Part shown: one piece after another, positions 1 to 8,161 of the stretch
Position numbering within the stretch: the first letter of the stretch is position 1
How the letters are laid out: every line of letters begins with the position of its first letter
From: Ktedonobacteria bacterium brp13
Lineage (GTDB): Bacteria > Chloroflexota > Ktedonobacteria > Ktedonobacterales > Ktedonobacteraceae
Direction: 5' to 3'
DNA length: 64,000 nucleotides
Assembly: GCA_015099395.1 (NCBI GenBank)
Contig: AP024096.1
Coordinates: 4,464,001-4,528,000 of the forward strand
The notes under the pieces: generated by a model
Database searches by the model: none
What the model was told of the DNA's origin: nothing
What the model saw: only the letters and a program-made list of their open reading frames with translations
Made by a program: the position numbers and the translations under genes

Positions 1-549
1 CTGGATCAGCCTGCTCATATCACCCGCTATCGCCCAATCTATGTGCATGCCAAAGTTGGCATTGTCGATGATGAATGGTATACCATTGGCTCCGGCAATC
101 TGAATAATCGTGGTATGAGCGATGATACCGAGATCAATGTGGCCGTTCTGAATAGTCAGCAGGCACATGGACTGCGCATCCTCTTACAAGGTGAACACCT
201 GGGACTGGTCACCGCAGTCGATATCGATAGAGCCGCACGTCTGCTCAGTAATAAACCGCTCAACGCTAGCGACAAAGAACACGCACAGCATATCCTCGAC
301 TATCTAGAGACGACACTTGGCGATCCCTTCGCCGCCGTCCACCTGATGCACGAACGCGCCATGGATAACCTGGAACGCTTCAAAGTAAATCAACCCTTGA
401 TTGGTCACCTGCTCCCATACCTGACCACCGCAGAGGCACTCAACCACCATCTGAAGGTGAACGGCGATCATGGCTGGATCGAAGAAGGTGCAAAGCCATC
501 ACAGAACTCACAGGACGCTGAGAACCTGGAGGGGAAACAAGAGCACTAA
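1..549 (+). CDS. Phospholipase D-family protein, C-terminal part (5' end outside window)
   Basis: The reading frame is already open at base 1, so the gene begins upstream of the window. The visible part starts with an HxKxxxxD phosphodiesterase (HKD) motif (HAKVGIVDD, from base 46), followed by the GSGNLNNRG stretch in which Gly-Ser and Asn complete the active site. This is the second HKD half of cardiolipin synthase or PLD-like enzymes, where two such motifs form one phosphatidyl-transfer or hydrolysis site. About 130 residues follow the motif, longer than the tail of a typical cardiolipin synthase, and have no motif I recognise. The family is secure. The substrate cannot be judged without the N-terminal half. 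Confidence 0.85.
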   Translation: MDQPAHITRYRPIYVHAKVGIVDDEWYTIGSGNLNNRGMSDDTEINVAVLNSQQAHGLRILLQGEHLGLVTAVDIDRAARLLSNKPLNASDKEHAQHILDYLETTLGDPFAAVHLMHERAMDNLERFKVNQPLIGHLLPYLTTAEALNHHLKVNGDHGWIEEGAKPSQNSQDAENLEGKQEH

Positions 550-780
550 GATCGTATGCCAGGCACCAGGACTTCACGTCTTCAGCTCATCAGTAGAGAA
601 TACGATAATAGTAATTACATGCATAATACTATATACAAGCGCCCAAAGAGAGTCAGATAAGAACATATACGCTCGGCACTCCTCAAAGGCTTGTGTATAG
701 TACTGTGAACGAAAAACAAACTTACGCACGTTGTTTATAATGGAATGGAAGAGCACTCTCCGGCTATCACTGTTACTACT

Positions 781-847
781 TATCCGAAAACCTGAGTGCA
801 GAGCACTAGCGACGCCAGTCGCGTTGGGTTTCGGAATAAGATCTTAG
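781..847 (+). repeat. Dispersed three-way-junction palindromic repeat, copy 1
   Basis: This stretch recurs in inverted orientation at 29864-29932 with only a few differences, and in more diverged form at 32262-32326. It can fold into an outer stem (TCCGAAA at 783-789 with TTTCGGA near 830) enclosing two hairpins, AGTGC/GCACT and GCGAC/GTCGC, which makes a three-way junction. It lies downstream of the PLD-family gene and upstream of the carboxypeptidase. It may be a REP-like mobile palindrome or an RNA element. The repetition is seen directly; the function is unknown. Confidence 0.75.
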
Positions 848-872
848 CAGTAAGCCCCCATTACACCAGCCC

Positions 873-934
873 GGGTGGGTAAGAAGTTGACAATAGCTAC
901 ACAGGGTGGGTGAGAAGTTGACAATAGCTACACA
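873..934 (+). repeat. 31-bp direct tandem duplication
   Basis: Two adjacent 31-bp units (873-903 and 904-934) differ at one base, and the start of a degenerate third unit follows. Each unit contains TTGACA (887-892 and 918-923), so the duplication has doubled a perfect -35 hexamer or a regulator site just upstream of the carboxypeptidase gene. Confidence 0.85.
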
Positions 935-947
935 GGCTGAGTAAGAT
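918..947 (+). promoter_or_regulatory. Candidate sigma70-type promoter for the carboxypeptidase gene
   Basis: TTGACA (918-923) and TAAGAT (942-947) are separated by 18 bases. The -35 is perfect and the -10 matches at 4 of 6 positions. Transcription would start near 954 and leave a leader of about 110 bases. Confidence 0.45.
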
Positions 948-1062
948 AGAGAGAGTAAAACAAGATTGTACAAGCCGGGACAACACTATATGCAAATATA
1001 AGATTAGATGCCGAATTGGATGTTGACCAGTCCCCCCTCTTTAAAAAAAGACCTGAAGATCA

Positions 1063-3273
1063 ATGGCAAAGAACGGAGACCACTGGCGTATGCGTACAAC
1101 GCCATCACATGATGATAACAATGCGAGCGGTGATCAGGGAGAGAAGAATCTCGAGACACGTACCCGTAAGCAGAAAAAGATAAATAAGCCAGCCCAACAA
1201 GATATGGAGCAAGACCCCTTCTATAAAGACGAGCACCCGGAGGTTCCTATCAGCCGGCGAGCCTCTCGCTATCTTGATGACACCAGTGACTTCGAGATCA
1301 CCGATCCCTCTGAGCAGAGATCACCGACCATCAGGCGAGCTCATTTTGCACCATCTACACCATCTACATCTTCTAATAATTCCGCTCGATACGAGAGCAA
1401 TAGCACTCGTACATCACGAGTACAACGTACCCAGCGCAACGCCCAGAACCCATTCAATGCTTCCGAGGCACCCGGCACATCCCGCGCATCCTACACACCT
1501 GGCACAAAAAAAATGAACGAACTAGCCAGACCTAATCGCGCACGTTTCGAGAAACTAAAAGAAGCCTTCTTAACCGATGATGCCCTGGAAGATCATCATA
1601 GCCAGAGTTCACGACCAACCACACGCAGCGAGACCAATAAAGATCGTGGTAGCACACTGCGTAACCGACGACCCGCAGCCGTTGAGGAGATCATCTTTGA
1701 AGAAGATCTCCTCAACGATGATATTTATGCAGATGAGGCTCCACAGACCACAACGGGACGGCAACGCGCGATCCGCGGCACATCTGCGCTCCCTACAGAT
1801 CGTCTCACCAAACGCTCGGGCAATCGCGACGATGCCACACATGCCGCACCCCCTGATTCACAAATGACTCGTGCACGGCTGAATCGCCCACATCAGCAAA
1901 CACCCCTCTATGAGCCAATGACTGCACGCGGTATCCAACAGCGCATCGAACGGCGTGAACACCGTCAGCAGCAGATAATGCAGAGCAAGTTGCAACAGAT
2001 CCTGCACAATCGCACCATACTCACAATCAGCGGCATCATTCTGGTGCTACTGATCGTCTTTACGGTGATTAATATCAGCCTCAACAATGCAGCGACCCCG
2101 ACCCTCCCAACGGCAGGCAACAAGAATACGACGTCGGTACAGCCAGGAACGTTCCCTAAACTGACGAATCCACATGAGCTTGTCGTCATACCACCAGCAG
2201 GCAATACCCATCCCGCACCACCAGTGCTGGCAACCTCCGCGTATCTACTTGATGCGAATACCGGGGATACACTCTATGCATACAATCCCTTTATGCATAT
2301 TCCAATGATGAGCACCACCAAGCTCATGACCGCACTCCTCACGATAGAGCATATCAAGAATCTGGATGAACCTGTCACCATCAATAACCAGATTGCCAAT
2401 GACCTGAATACGCAACTCTCACCCGATAGCTCGGTCATGGGCGTCAAAAAGAATGAAACGTATACCGTCCGTGAACTGCTCTACGGACTCTTCCTGGTAT
2501 CCGGTAATGATGACGCTATCGTGCTGGCTGATCATGTCTCGGGTAACGTCCCGACCTTTGTTAAACTGATGAACCAACGCGCACAACAACTGGGGCTCGT
2601 CGATACCCATTATGAAAACCCGCATGGTCTGCTCGATACCAATCACTACTCCAGCGCCCACGATCTCGCATTCCTGGCAAGTATCGATTTTAGCAACCCG
2701 ACCATTGTAAAAATCAGCAGCACCCAGGAATATATGATCACCGCAACCAGCAAACATGCTGCTCACGATCTGCAAAACGGCGACCAGTTCCTCTACTGGT
2801 ATCCCGGCGTCACTGCTGGTAAAACCGGCTGGGACGCCGCGTCGAACTTCGTACAGGTGATATCCTGTGTGCGTGGCAACCGTCACCTCATCGGTGTCGT
2901 CATGCATACCGACGACTGGTGGACCGACATGCGCAACCTGATGGACTATGGCTTTAACGACTATACCTGGATCTCGCCACGTGAGCTCAATATGGATGGT
3001 CATCCTGTACCGTTCGCCTATGAATGGAGCTACTTCGAAATCGATACACGGGATCGCAGCATACCGATGGGCAACAACGGACGGTACTATGACTACACCG
3101 GCTATAGTATCGCTAACCCTATCATGGCCTACTTCGACAAAAATAAAGGACTACAAAAATTTGGTATGCCCATCAGTCAGCCAGCTACAAGCGGCGCAAG
3201 CGCTATCAGCCAGCACTTCCAACACAGCAGCATTACCTGCGACCTCACGTCGCACCAGTGCAAAACCGCATGA
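1063..3273 (+). CDS. Membrane-anchored D-alanyl-D-alanine carboxypeptidase (peptidase S11) with long disordered N-terminus
   Basis: This 736-residue protein has the three penicillin-binding-protein motifs in order. They are STTK with nucleophile Ser417 and Lys420, SGN at 480-482, and KTG at 587-589. The family trims the terminal D-Ala from peptidoglycan stem peptides outside the membrane. A single hydrophobic segment at about 319-340 anchors it. The 315 residues before that segment are charged, rich in Arg, Thr, Ser and Pro, and look disordered and cytoplasmic, which is unusual because DacA-type enzymes normally start with a short signal peptide. After the catalytic domain comes a segment with the motif YFDKNKGLQKFGMPIS, resembling the LGFP-like repeats of Chloroflexota secreted proteins. 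The ATG at 1063 has no strong Shine-Dalgarno, so the start is less sure than the function. Confidence 0.85.
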   Translation: MAKNGDHWRMRTTPSHDDNNASGDQGEKNLETRTRKQKKINKPAQQDMEQDPFYKDEHPEVPISRRASRYLDDTSDFEITDPSEQRSPTIRRAHFAPSTPSTSSNNSARYESNSTRTSRVQRTQRNAQNPFNASEAPGTSRASYTPGTKKMNELARPNRARFEKLKEAFLTDDALEDHHSQSSRPTTRSETNKDRGSTLRNRRPAAVEEIIFEEDLLNDDIYADEAPQTTTGRQRAIRGTSALPTDRLTKRSGNRDDATHAAPPDSQMTRARLNRPHQQTPLYEPMTARGIQQRIERREHRQQQIMQSKLQQILHNRTILTISGIILVLLIVFTVINISLNNAATPTLPTAGNKNTTSVQPGTFPKLTNPHELVVIPPAGNTHPAPPVLATSAYLLDANTGDTLYAYNPFMHIPMMSTTKLMTALLTIEHIKNLDEPVTINNQIANDLNTQLSPDSSVMGVKKNETYTVRELLYGLFLVSGNDDAIVLADHVSGNVPTFVKLMNQRAQQLGLVDTHYENPHGLLDTNHYSSAHDLAFLASIDFSNPTIVKISSTQEYMITATSKHAAHDLQNGDQFLYWYPGVTAGKTGWDAASNFVQVISCVRGNRHLIGVVMHTDDWWTDMRNLMDYGFNDYTWISPRELNMDGHPVPFAYEWSYFEIDTRDRSIPMGNNGRYYDYTGYSIANPIMAYFDKNKGLQKFGMPISQPATSGASAISQHFQHSSITCDLTSHQCKTA

Positions 3274-3312
3274 TGCAGCAAGCGGACCCCTACTCCATAG
3301 TTACTAAGTAGC

Positions 3313-3341
3313 TTGCTCACTATACTCATGTTTGTTATACT
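3313..3341 (+). promoter_or_regulatory. Promoter for the phosphodiester glycosidase gene
   Basis: TTGCTC (3313-3318) and TATACT (3336-3341) are exactly 17 bases apart. Transcription would begin near 3348, about 195 bases before the preferred start codon at 3543. Confidence 0.55.
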
Positions 3342-3542
3342 GCAAACGTCCTACCTGAAGGATAGAGGCATCTGCTCACGATGTCCTTCTTACCTTTATG
3401 TATTAATATTACCTACGGAGCCGCATTGAAGCTCGCGATGGATTTCAAGGGCACAATGTCCGCAATCGAAGCACTACCCAGGCAGCGCAGAGTAAAGGCT
3501 ACAGTCTGGGCTAGATTGAAGATAAGGAGAGAAGTGCCAATC

Positions 3543-4352
3543 ATGCCAGCTAAACGTCTCCTGATATGCCTGTTCGTTTTCTGTCTGCTGGCCTGTTCGT
3601 TGCTGGCCTGCAATGTCATACCCAGTATCTCTTTGAATGGAACTCCTGTCACCTCATCATCCAACGGGACAACATTAAATGAATGGATGCCAGTAAAGCC
3701 AGGCGTGGAGCTACGCTACGAGCAGTGGAAAGCAGCAAGCGGAGATGAAGATACTGTTACAATTACACGCATCGATCCAGCAAAGGTCCATATCAGCGTC
3801 GGCTATCAACCAAATAAACCACTTTCGATGAAAGATTGGATGAAGCAGACCAATGCGACGGTCATTATCAACGGTGGTTATTTTGATTCCCAGGATCAAG
3901 CAACGGCGCTGACGATCTCGAATGGTCAGGCCTACGGCGAATCCTATCAGGATTGTTGCGGCATGTTCGCCGTTGATAGTCAGGGCAACGCAAGCATACA
4001 ATCTCTGGCTGACCAGCCCTACGATCCTTCACAACAGCTACAGCAGGCAACCCAGAGCCGGCCACTATTGCTGGTCAATGGCAAACGAACGCAGTTCCAG
4101 GAGGACTCCGCAACGACCCGGCGTACCCTGATAGCCGAAGATACACAGGGACGCCTCCTATTCATTGTCAGTCCGTCCCAGGCCTTCGCGCTGAACGAGC
4201 TTGCCGACGTACTGGAGAAGACAGATCTCTCACTCAAAACCGTGCTTAACCTGGATGGTGGCTCGTCGACCGGCATCTATATCAATGGCGGCAATCAGCA
4301 CGTAGCACTCGATCCCATTACCACACTGCCGATCGTCATCATCGTGAAATAG
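3543..4352 (+). CDS. Phosphodiester glycosidase (NAGPA/DUF2233 family) lipoprotein
   Basis: This 269-residue secreted protein has family hallmarks NGGYFD, a central RPLLLVNGKR, RRTLIAED and the C-terminal LDGGSSTG loop. These are typical of the domain found in N-acetylglucosamine-1-phosphodiester alpha-N-acetylglucosaminidase and its bacterial relatives, often linked to cell-wall glycopolymers. The frame is open back to 3381, but the ATG at 3543 has a good AAGGAGAG site about 10 bases upstream. It also gives a clean lipoprotein signal peptide ending in the lipobox LLAC (Cys near residue 23), so I choose 3543. It follows the carboxypeptidase on the same strand but has its own promoter and terminator, which suggests an independent envelope-maintenance gene. 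Confidence 0.85.
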   Translation: MPAKRLLICLFVFCLLACSLLACNVIPSISLNGTPVTSSSNGTTLNEWMPVKPGVELRYEQWKAASGDEDTVTITRIDPAKVHISVGYQPNKPLSMKDWMKQTNATVIINGGYFDSQDQATALTISNGQAYGESYQDCCGMFAVDSQGNASIQSLADQPYDPSQQLQQATQSRPLLLVNGKRTQFQEDSATTRRTLIAEDTQGRLLFIVSPSQAFALNELADVLEKTDLSLKTVLNLDGGSSTGIYINGGNQHVALDPITTLPIVIIVK

Positions 4353-4409
4353 ACCCTTCGATCGCGCTGTAATAGATTAATATGCATTGAAGCTTTATAT
4401 ACATAAGAA

Positions 4410-4450
4410 GAGAGCATCCCGCTATGAACTGTCGGGATGCTCTCTTTTTA
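4410..4450 (+). terminator. Rho-independent terminator
   Basis: A perfect 12-bp stem (4410-4421 with 4433-4444) is followed by TTTTTAT. It lies 58 bases after the phosphodiester glycosidase stop codon. Confidence 0.9.
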
Positions 4451-4518
4451 TGTGCGCGGTACTCTTAGAGCTTCTTCTGCATATCAATACGTACAAGAAA
4501 TGTCCACTATAACCTGTA

Positions 4519-5130
4519 AAGATGCTAATACCCCTGCCTCCCTCTCTTCTGAAAATGGCGTTTTCATCCCGGGTGGTGAACCTTTTTCATGATGGTCTTT
4601 GAGGGCTCACCGGGATAGGTTTTTTGGCCTATCCCGGTGATCTTCATAGAAGAAAATGCACACGAACATTCAGTATTATATATAAAGCATGTATTAAACT
4701 CATATATCACTATCGCCTGGAAACTCGCCAAAAACTCGTCCCCCTCTCGGAGGGGGGAGATAGCTTTAGCTATCGGGGGGAGCCATCCTCGCCTTCTGCT
4801 CTCGATGACTATTCTACGCCAACCATCTCCCGTTCGGACGTGGATTTTGTCATCAAGAATGGCAGACTAGGAAGGCAAAAGTGATAAAGAGCGTTTAATT
4901 CGAGATTATAACGTTATTCGAACATTTACTCCCCCCGATAGCTAAAGCTATCTCCCCCCTCAAAGAGGGGGTCAAGGGCTTAAATGCAATATACAGGCGA
5001 TAGTGCACTTTATTGACAAGCGGCATACTGCATTCGTCATGGAGTTCCATCTGTCTCCATTGGCCTGAGCGGCGGTTTCATTGCATGTATCACCAGGAAA
5101 CCTACACTGGTGAGCTCTTTGAGGGGGGGA
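4519..5130. repeat. Mosaic palindromic dispersed repeat, copy 1 (left of the IS)
   Basis: This is an AT-rich, non-coding assembly of palindromes. The segment 4519-4604 matches the inverse of 41075-41150 almost base for base. A perfect 13-bp hairpin (TCACCGGGATAGG arm) lies at about 4608-4641. Two oppositely oriented boxes carrying GATAGCTTTAGCTATC between G and C runs lie at 4739-4783 and 4929-4972. A terminal-type inverted pair CACTATCGCCTG / CAGGCGATAGTG lies near 4702-4713 and 4992-5004. The part from about 4640 to 5115 aligns closely with 53640-54118. A further box begins at 5115 and is cut off by the insertion sequence. It codes for nothing recognisable; the layout resembles nested non-autonomous MITE-like units. 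Confidence 0.85.
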
Positions 5131-5140
5131 TGTCGCCGCA

Positions 5141-5157
5141 GTACTACAGTTGCACTT
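5141..5157 (+). repeat. IS left terminal inverted repeat (core)
   Basis: The 17 bases GTACTACAGTTGCACTT are the exact reverse complement of 7918-7934. The ten bases outside it are similar but contain indels, so they could be either IS terminus or the arms of the host hairpin. Confidence 0.85.
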
Positions 5158-5286
5158 AGAAGCTGAGCACTTACCGATTTCACTGGCGACCTGAGTACAG
5201 ACGCACATCCTGATCTCCCTGCGATGTGACATGCTGTTTCCATACCAAACGAAGCAGTGTGTCTCATCATTTTAAAGGAGATCAAG

Positions 5287-6855
5287 ATGAAGTCTGTTCA
5301 CCATACCACACCGGATTCTGTTTCGTCGATCGACAAGCAAATTGGCCGCTGGACCCAGGAACTCTTCCACCTGTATGAACGCGTCGCGCCTCGTTTTGCG
5401 CGTGCTGAACCACGCCGCCATGCCCTGGCCTATCTCGAGGGCCTGCTGAGTTCCATTGAGCGCAAAAATGGCTGGCAACTGGCGCAACATGCCGGGGATG
5501 CCCGCCCCTATGGCATCCAGCGCGTGTTGTCCAGCGCCGTCTGGGATGCGGATCTGGTCCGCGATGACGTGCGTCACTACGTCCTGGAACACTTCTTCGA
5601 TCCACAAGGCGTGTTCGTCATTGATGAATGTTGTATTCCCAAAAAGGGAACTCAGTCCGCTGGCGTGCAGCCCCAGTATTGTGGCGCCACCGGACGCGTC
5701 GAAAACTGTCAGGTCGGTGTTTTTCTCAGTTATGTCGGTTCCCAGGCCCATACCCTCATCGATCGCGAGCTCTATCTGCCACATGCCTGGACCAAGAAGC
5801 TGCGCCACTGCCAGCTCACGGATGGTACGGCCTGTGTCCGCTTCCAGACCAAGTGCGAGCTCGCGCGTCAGATGCTCGCGCGCTGTTTCCGTGAGCATAT
5901 CCCGGTGAGCTGGGTGGTCGCCGATTGTGTCTACGGCAGCAACGAGCGTCTGTGTCGGTGGCTCGAGGAGCAAGCTTGTCCGTACGTGATGGGACTCCGC
6001 GACAACGACACGGTCGCGCTGTTCACGCAGGCGGGACGGCAACTCCTCAAGGTTAAGGATGTGCCGGCCCGTTTCCTGCAGCCTGGGGACTGGCATCGAC
6101 TCGCCTGTGGTCAAGGCACCCATGGACCTCGCCTCTTCGATTGGGCCTGTCTCCCTTTGCTGCAGCCGTGGGAGCAGGATGGGCAGCATTGGCTGCTGTT
6201 TCGTCGGTGTCTGAATGACCCAAACAAGGTGGACGCCTATCGCGTCTTTGCACCTGCCGGCACGAGCTTGCAGGAGATGGTATGGGCCTTTGGCGCGCGT
6301 TGGCACATCGAGGAGGATTTTGCCTGTGGCAAAGACATGGGCCTGGATCACTACGAGGTGCGCAGTTGGACCGGCTGGTATCGGCATATGACCCTCTGTC
6401 TGCTCGCGCAGGCTTTTTTGAGTGTCATCAGTCAGCAAGAACGGTCTGCTGACGCTGTGGCCCAGGTCACGTCCCAGGTCACGTCCCAGGTCACGTCCCA
6501 GGTCACGTCCCAGGTCACGTCCCAGGTCACGTCCCAGGTCACGTCCCAGGTCACGTCCCAGGTCACGTCCCAGGTCACGTCCCAGGTCACGTCCCAGGTC
6601 ACGTCCCAGGTCACGCCAGCGCACCGAGCTGGTCTGGCACCACAGGCTCTGGCACCACAGGCTCTGGCACCACAGGCTCTGGCACCACAGGCTCTGGCAC
6701 CACTGACACGCCGGGAGATCCGACATCTGCTGAGCACTGTGCTGTGTCCACCCCGTATCGACCTGCCCTTCCTGGCGGGTTGGTCTCGGTGGCGGCGCGG
6801 TCACTACTACCAGGCCTGCGTTGGTCATCTCAAACGTCGTTTTCGCTCAGGATGA
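5287..6855 (+). CDS. IS701-family-like DDE transposase with internal tandem repeats
   Basis: The protein is 522 residues long. The DDE-type core is clear: VIDECCIPKKG with Asp113, WVVADCVYG with Asp213, and the RWHIEEDF block with Glu342/Glu343, followed by the GLDHYEVRSW...WYRH signature of this transposase group. The ATG at 5287 follows AAAGGAG with six bases between, which is better than the GTG-like codon at 5257. Between the core and the C-terminal segment (LTRREIRHLL...WSRWRRGHYYQA) lie twelve perfect VTSQ repeats and then four LAPQA repeats, lengthening the protein by about 75 residues over the usual 400-450. The reading frame is intact, so the enzyme may still work. The repeats occupy a linker, not the catalytic core. 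Confidence 0.92.
   Translation: MKSVHHTTPDSVSSIDKQIGRWTQELFHLYERVAPRFARAEPRRHALAYLEGLLSSIERKNGWQLAQHAGDARPYGIQRVLSSAVWDADLVRDDVRHYVLEHFFDPQGVFVIDECCIPKKGTQSAGVQPQYCGATGRVENCQVGVFLSYVGSQAHTLIDRELYLPHAWTKKLRHCQLTDGTACVRFQTKCELARQMLARCFREHIPVSWVVADCVYGSNERLCRWLEEQACPYVMGLRDNDTVALFTQAGRQLLKVKDVPARFLQPGDWHRLACGQGTHGPRLFDWACLPLLQPWEQDGQHWLLFRRCLNDPNKVDAYRVFAPAGTSLQEMVWAFGARWHIEEDFACGKDMGLDHYEVRSWTGWYRHMTLCLLAQAFLSVISQQERSADAVAQVTSQVTSQVTSQVTSQVTSQVTSQVTSQVTSQVTSQVTSQVTSQVTSQVTPAHRAGLAPQALAPQALAPQALAPQALAPLTRREIRHLLSTVLCPPRIDLPFLAGWSRWRRGHYYQACVGHLKRRFRSG
6466..6609 (+). repeat. 12-bp tandem repeat, 12 perfect copies, inside the transposase
   Basis: The unit GTCACGTCCCAG is repeated 12 times without a mismatch from 6466 to 6609, and a partial thirteenth follows. 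Since 12 is a multiple of 3 the frame is kept, encoding (VTSQ)12. The perfect identity points to recent expansion by slippage or unequal exchange. Confidence 0.97.
6634..6693 (+). repeat. 15-bp tandem repeat, 4 copies, inside the transposase
   Basis: The unit CTGGCACCACAGGCT occurs four times perfectly (6634-6693) and a partial fifth follows, encoding LAPQA repeats. It lies 24 bases after the 12-bp array and is a second, independent in-frame expansion in the same linker. Confidence 0.95.
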
Positions 6856-7032
6856 GGTCTGTCTCGGGGTACGTGGAGACACGGGTTCGCGTGGCAGAGA
6901 TCGCGTCACTCCCCCCTGCTTCCAAGACGTTCCCAGGGAATTCCCTGGACCTGCGTGCCTTTTTGCGTGCCTTTTGTTTTCCCTGGAACTGTTCACCAAG
7001 CTGTTAACGACAGTACAAAAGGAGGTTTTCTT

Positions 7033-7866
7033 ATGACGATGCTTTCTTTGACGGTGGGATGTCGCCTGTTAGGGGTGGATCCCAAGACCTTGCGACGTTG
7101 GGTGCAAGCAGCCAACGTGCCAGTGGTGTCCCATCCAAGCGATGGGCGCATCAAAGGCATTGCCAGCGAACACGTGGTGCAGCTTGCGAGCATCCATACC
7201 CGCCCTTTGCGCGTGCCACCGGGCTCGGCATCCACGGGATCCTGGCCGGGCTCTCATCCGGCGTCGTCATCTACCAGTGACGAAGCGATCTTGCTCAGCC
7301 GGCTGACCCATCTCGAAACCGAAGTCACCCGGCTACAACAGTCCCCGAGTGCGGTGGAACTGCAGCGGCTGCAGGCACAGCTTCATGGCCTGCAGCGACG
7401 TCTGTCCGTGTTGGAAATGCGCATGTCGGAGGCGATGCTCGGGAGTACGCCAGCCGCCCTGTGCACACCGAAGGACGAACAAGCGGAGCCGCCGCTCCTG
7501 GCAGGCATACGGGCGTCCCTCTCTGCCAAGTCTGCCACCCGCTCTACCCCGCATCCGCCATTGATTGCCTGCAAGACCAGCGGTGAGTATGGGATTCTAG
7601 AGGGGCAGCAAGGAGAATTACACTTCCAGCCGGAGTCACTCGAATGGTTTGCCTGGCTCGCCACGCAGACGTCATTTCGCTTCGTCGGCCGTCAGGGTTC
7701 CTTCAGTGTGTATCGCAAAAGCCGAACCTCGTGTGGATGGACCGCCTATCGAACCATTCACCAGCACACGTACAAGCGCTACCTGGGAACGACAAAGCTC
7801 ATGACCATCGAACGTCTCGAATCGATGGCGGCACGATTTCAGTCGTACGTGTCCTTGCGCTCATAG
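7033..7866 (+). CDS. IS-associated HTH / coiled-coil accessory protein
   Basis: This 277-residue protein starts at the ATG at 7033 behind a very strong AAAGGAGG. Residues 1-60 look like a MerR/excisionase-type helix-turn-helix (LGVDPKTLRRWVQAANVP). Residues about 82-135 form a heptad-rich coiled coil (LTHLETEVTRLQQ, LQRRLSVLEMRM). The last 70 residues (FAWLATQTSFRFVGRQGSF to the end) are compact, with a GSFSVYRKSR...YKRYLG pattern. From memory this resembles an N-terminal domain of LuxR/MalT-like regulators common in Ktedonobacteria. It lies 177 bases after the transposase and inside the inverted repeats, so it belongs to the element. A role in DNA binding, target choice or regulation of transposition is inference. 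Confidence 0.7.
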   Translation: MTMLSLTVGCRLLGVDPKTLRRWVQAANVPVVSHPSDGRIKGIASEHVVQLASIHTRPLRVPPGSASTGSWPGSHPASSSTSDEAILLSRLTHLETEVTRLQQSPSAVELQRLQAQLHGLQRRLSVLEMRMSEAMLGSTPAALCTPKDEQAEPPLLAGIRASLSAKSATRSTPHPPLIACKTSGEYGILEGQQGELHFQPESLEWFAWLATQTSFRFVGRQGSFSVYRKSRTSCGWTAYRTIHQHTYKRYLGTTKLMTIERLESMAARFQSYVSLRS

Positions 7867-7917
7867 CTGACGTCATAGCTGAGCCTAATGATGGGCTTTA
7901 CACGTCCTCGCATTGAC

Positions 7918-7934
7918 AAGTGCAACTGTAGTAC
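7918..7934 (-). repeat. IS right terminal inverted repeat (core)
   Basis: This is the exact reverse complement of 5141-5157. The outer bases 7935-7943 (GCAGCGACA) correspond imperfectly to 5131-5140. Confidence 0.85.
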
Positions 7935-7943
7935 GCAGCGACA

Positions 7944-8110
7944 GGGGGGAGTAGATTCTCGAACTATACTCTATTGCACCATTAAACTTAATGTATCACT
8001 CTTGCCTTCAATATAGGTAAGCGAGGATTATAGGATATTGCTAGCTTTCTACTCCCCCCTGCCGCTAAGGCGGCTTTCCCCCCTCAAAGAGGAGGGCTTT
8101 TGCTATATTA
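7944..8110. repeat. Mosaic palindromic repeat, part right of the IS
   Basis: The stretch resumes with GGGGGGAGTAGA, then matches the inverse of the core seen at about 4870-4935 (for example TATCACTCTTGCCTTC). It ends in another G/C-run box at 8050-8095 whose centre is a different palindrome (GCCGCTAAGGCGGC instead of GATAGCTTTAGCTATC). It shows that the IS landed in a pre-existing copy of the repeat. Confidence 0.7.
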
Positions 8111-8161
8111 CGAGCATTTAATCATGCTATGCACTCAGGTGTGTGGATCAGAGGTTCTTTG

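Larger units (their letters stand above)
550..1062. other. Intergenic region with palindromic repeat, tandem repeat and promoter
   Basis: This stretch of about 510 bases holds no convincing gene. Within it are a 67-base palindromic dispersed repeat (781-847), a 31-bp tandem duplication (873-934) and a promoter-like pair (918-947), listed separately. The first 230 bases show nothing further. Confidence 0.6.
5131..7943 (+). mobile_element. IS701-like insertion sequence with accessory gene, about 2.8 kb
   Basis: The element carries a DDE transposase and a second gene on the same strand, bounded by inverted repeats (17 perfect bases at 5141-5157 and 7918-7934). Just outside those lie imperfect TGTCGC / GCGACA arms reaching 5131 and 7943. 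It sits inside a copy of the local mosaic repeat: the left flank ends in a G-run box at 5130 and the right flank resumes at 7944. No clear target-site duplication was identified, so the exact ends may lie a few bases inside these limits. Its GC content is visibly higher than that of the flanks, consistent with recent arrival. Confidence 0.85.

Noticed and set aside
781..847. Hammerhead-type ribozyme
   Set aside because: The three-way junction lacks the CUGAUGA and GAAA core positions, so self-cleavage is not supported.
2419..3003. 194-codon minus-strand frame inside the carboxypeptidase gene
   Set aside because: It lies entirely within the catalytic domain coding sequence and has no known motif.
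6466..6609. CRISPR array
   Set aside because: The repeats are direct tandem units with no spacers between them and lie inside a coding frame. The same reasoning excludes 29031-29128.
5272..6828. A 518-codon open frame on the strand opposite the transposase
   Set aside because: It is open only because the GC-rich transposase and its 12-bp and 15-bp arrays lack stops in that frame. It has no ribosome site and no recognisable domain.
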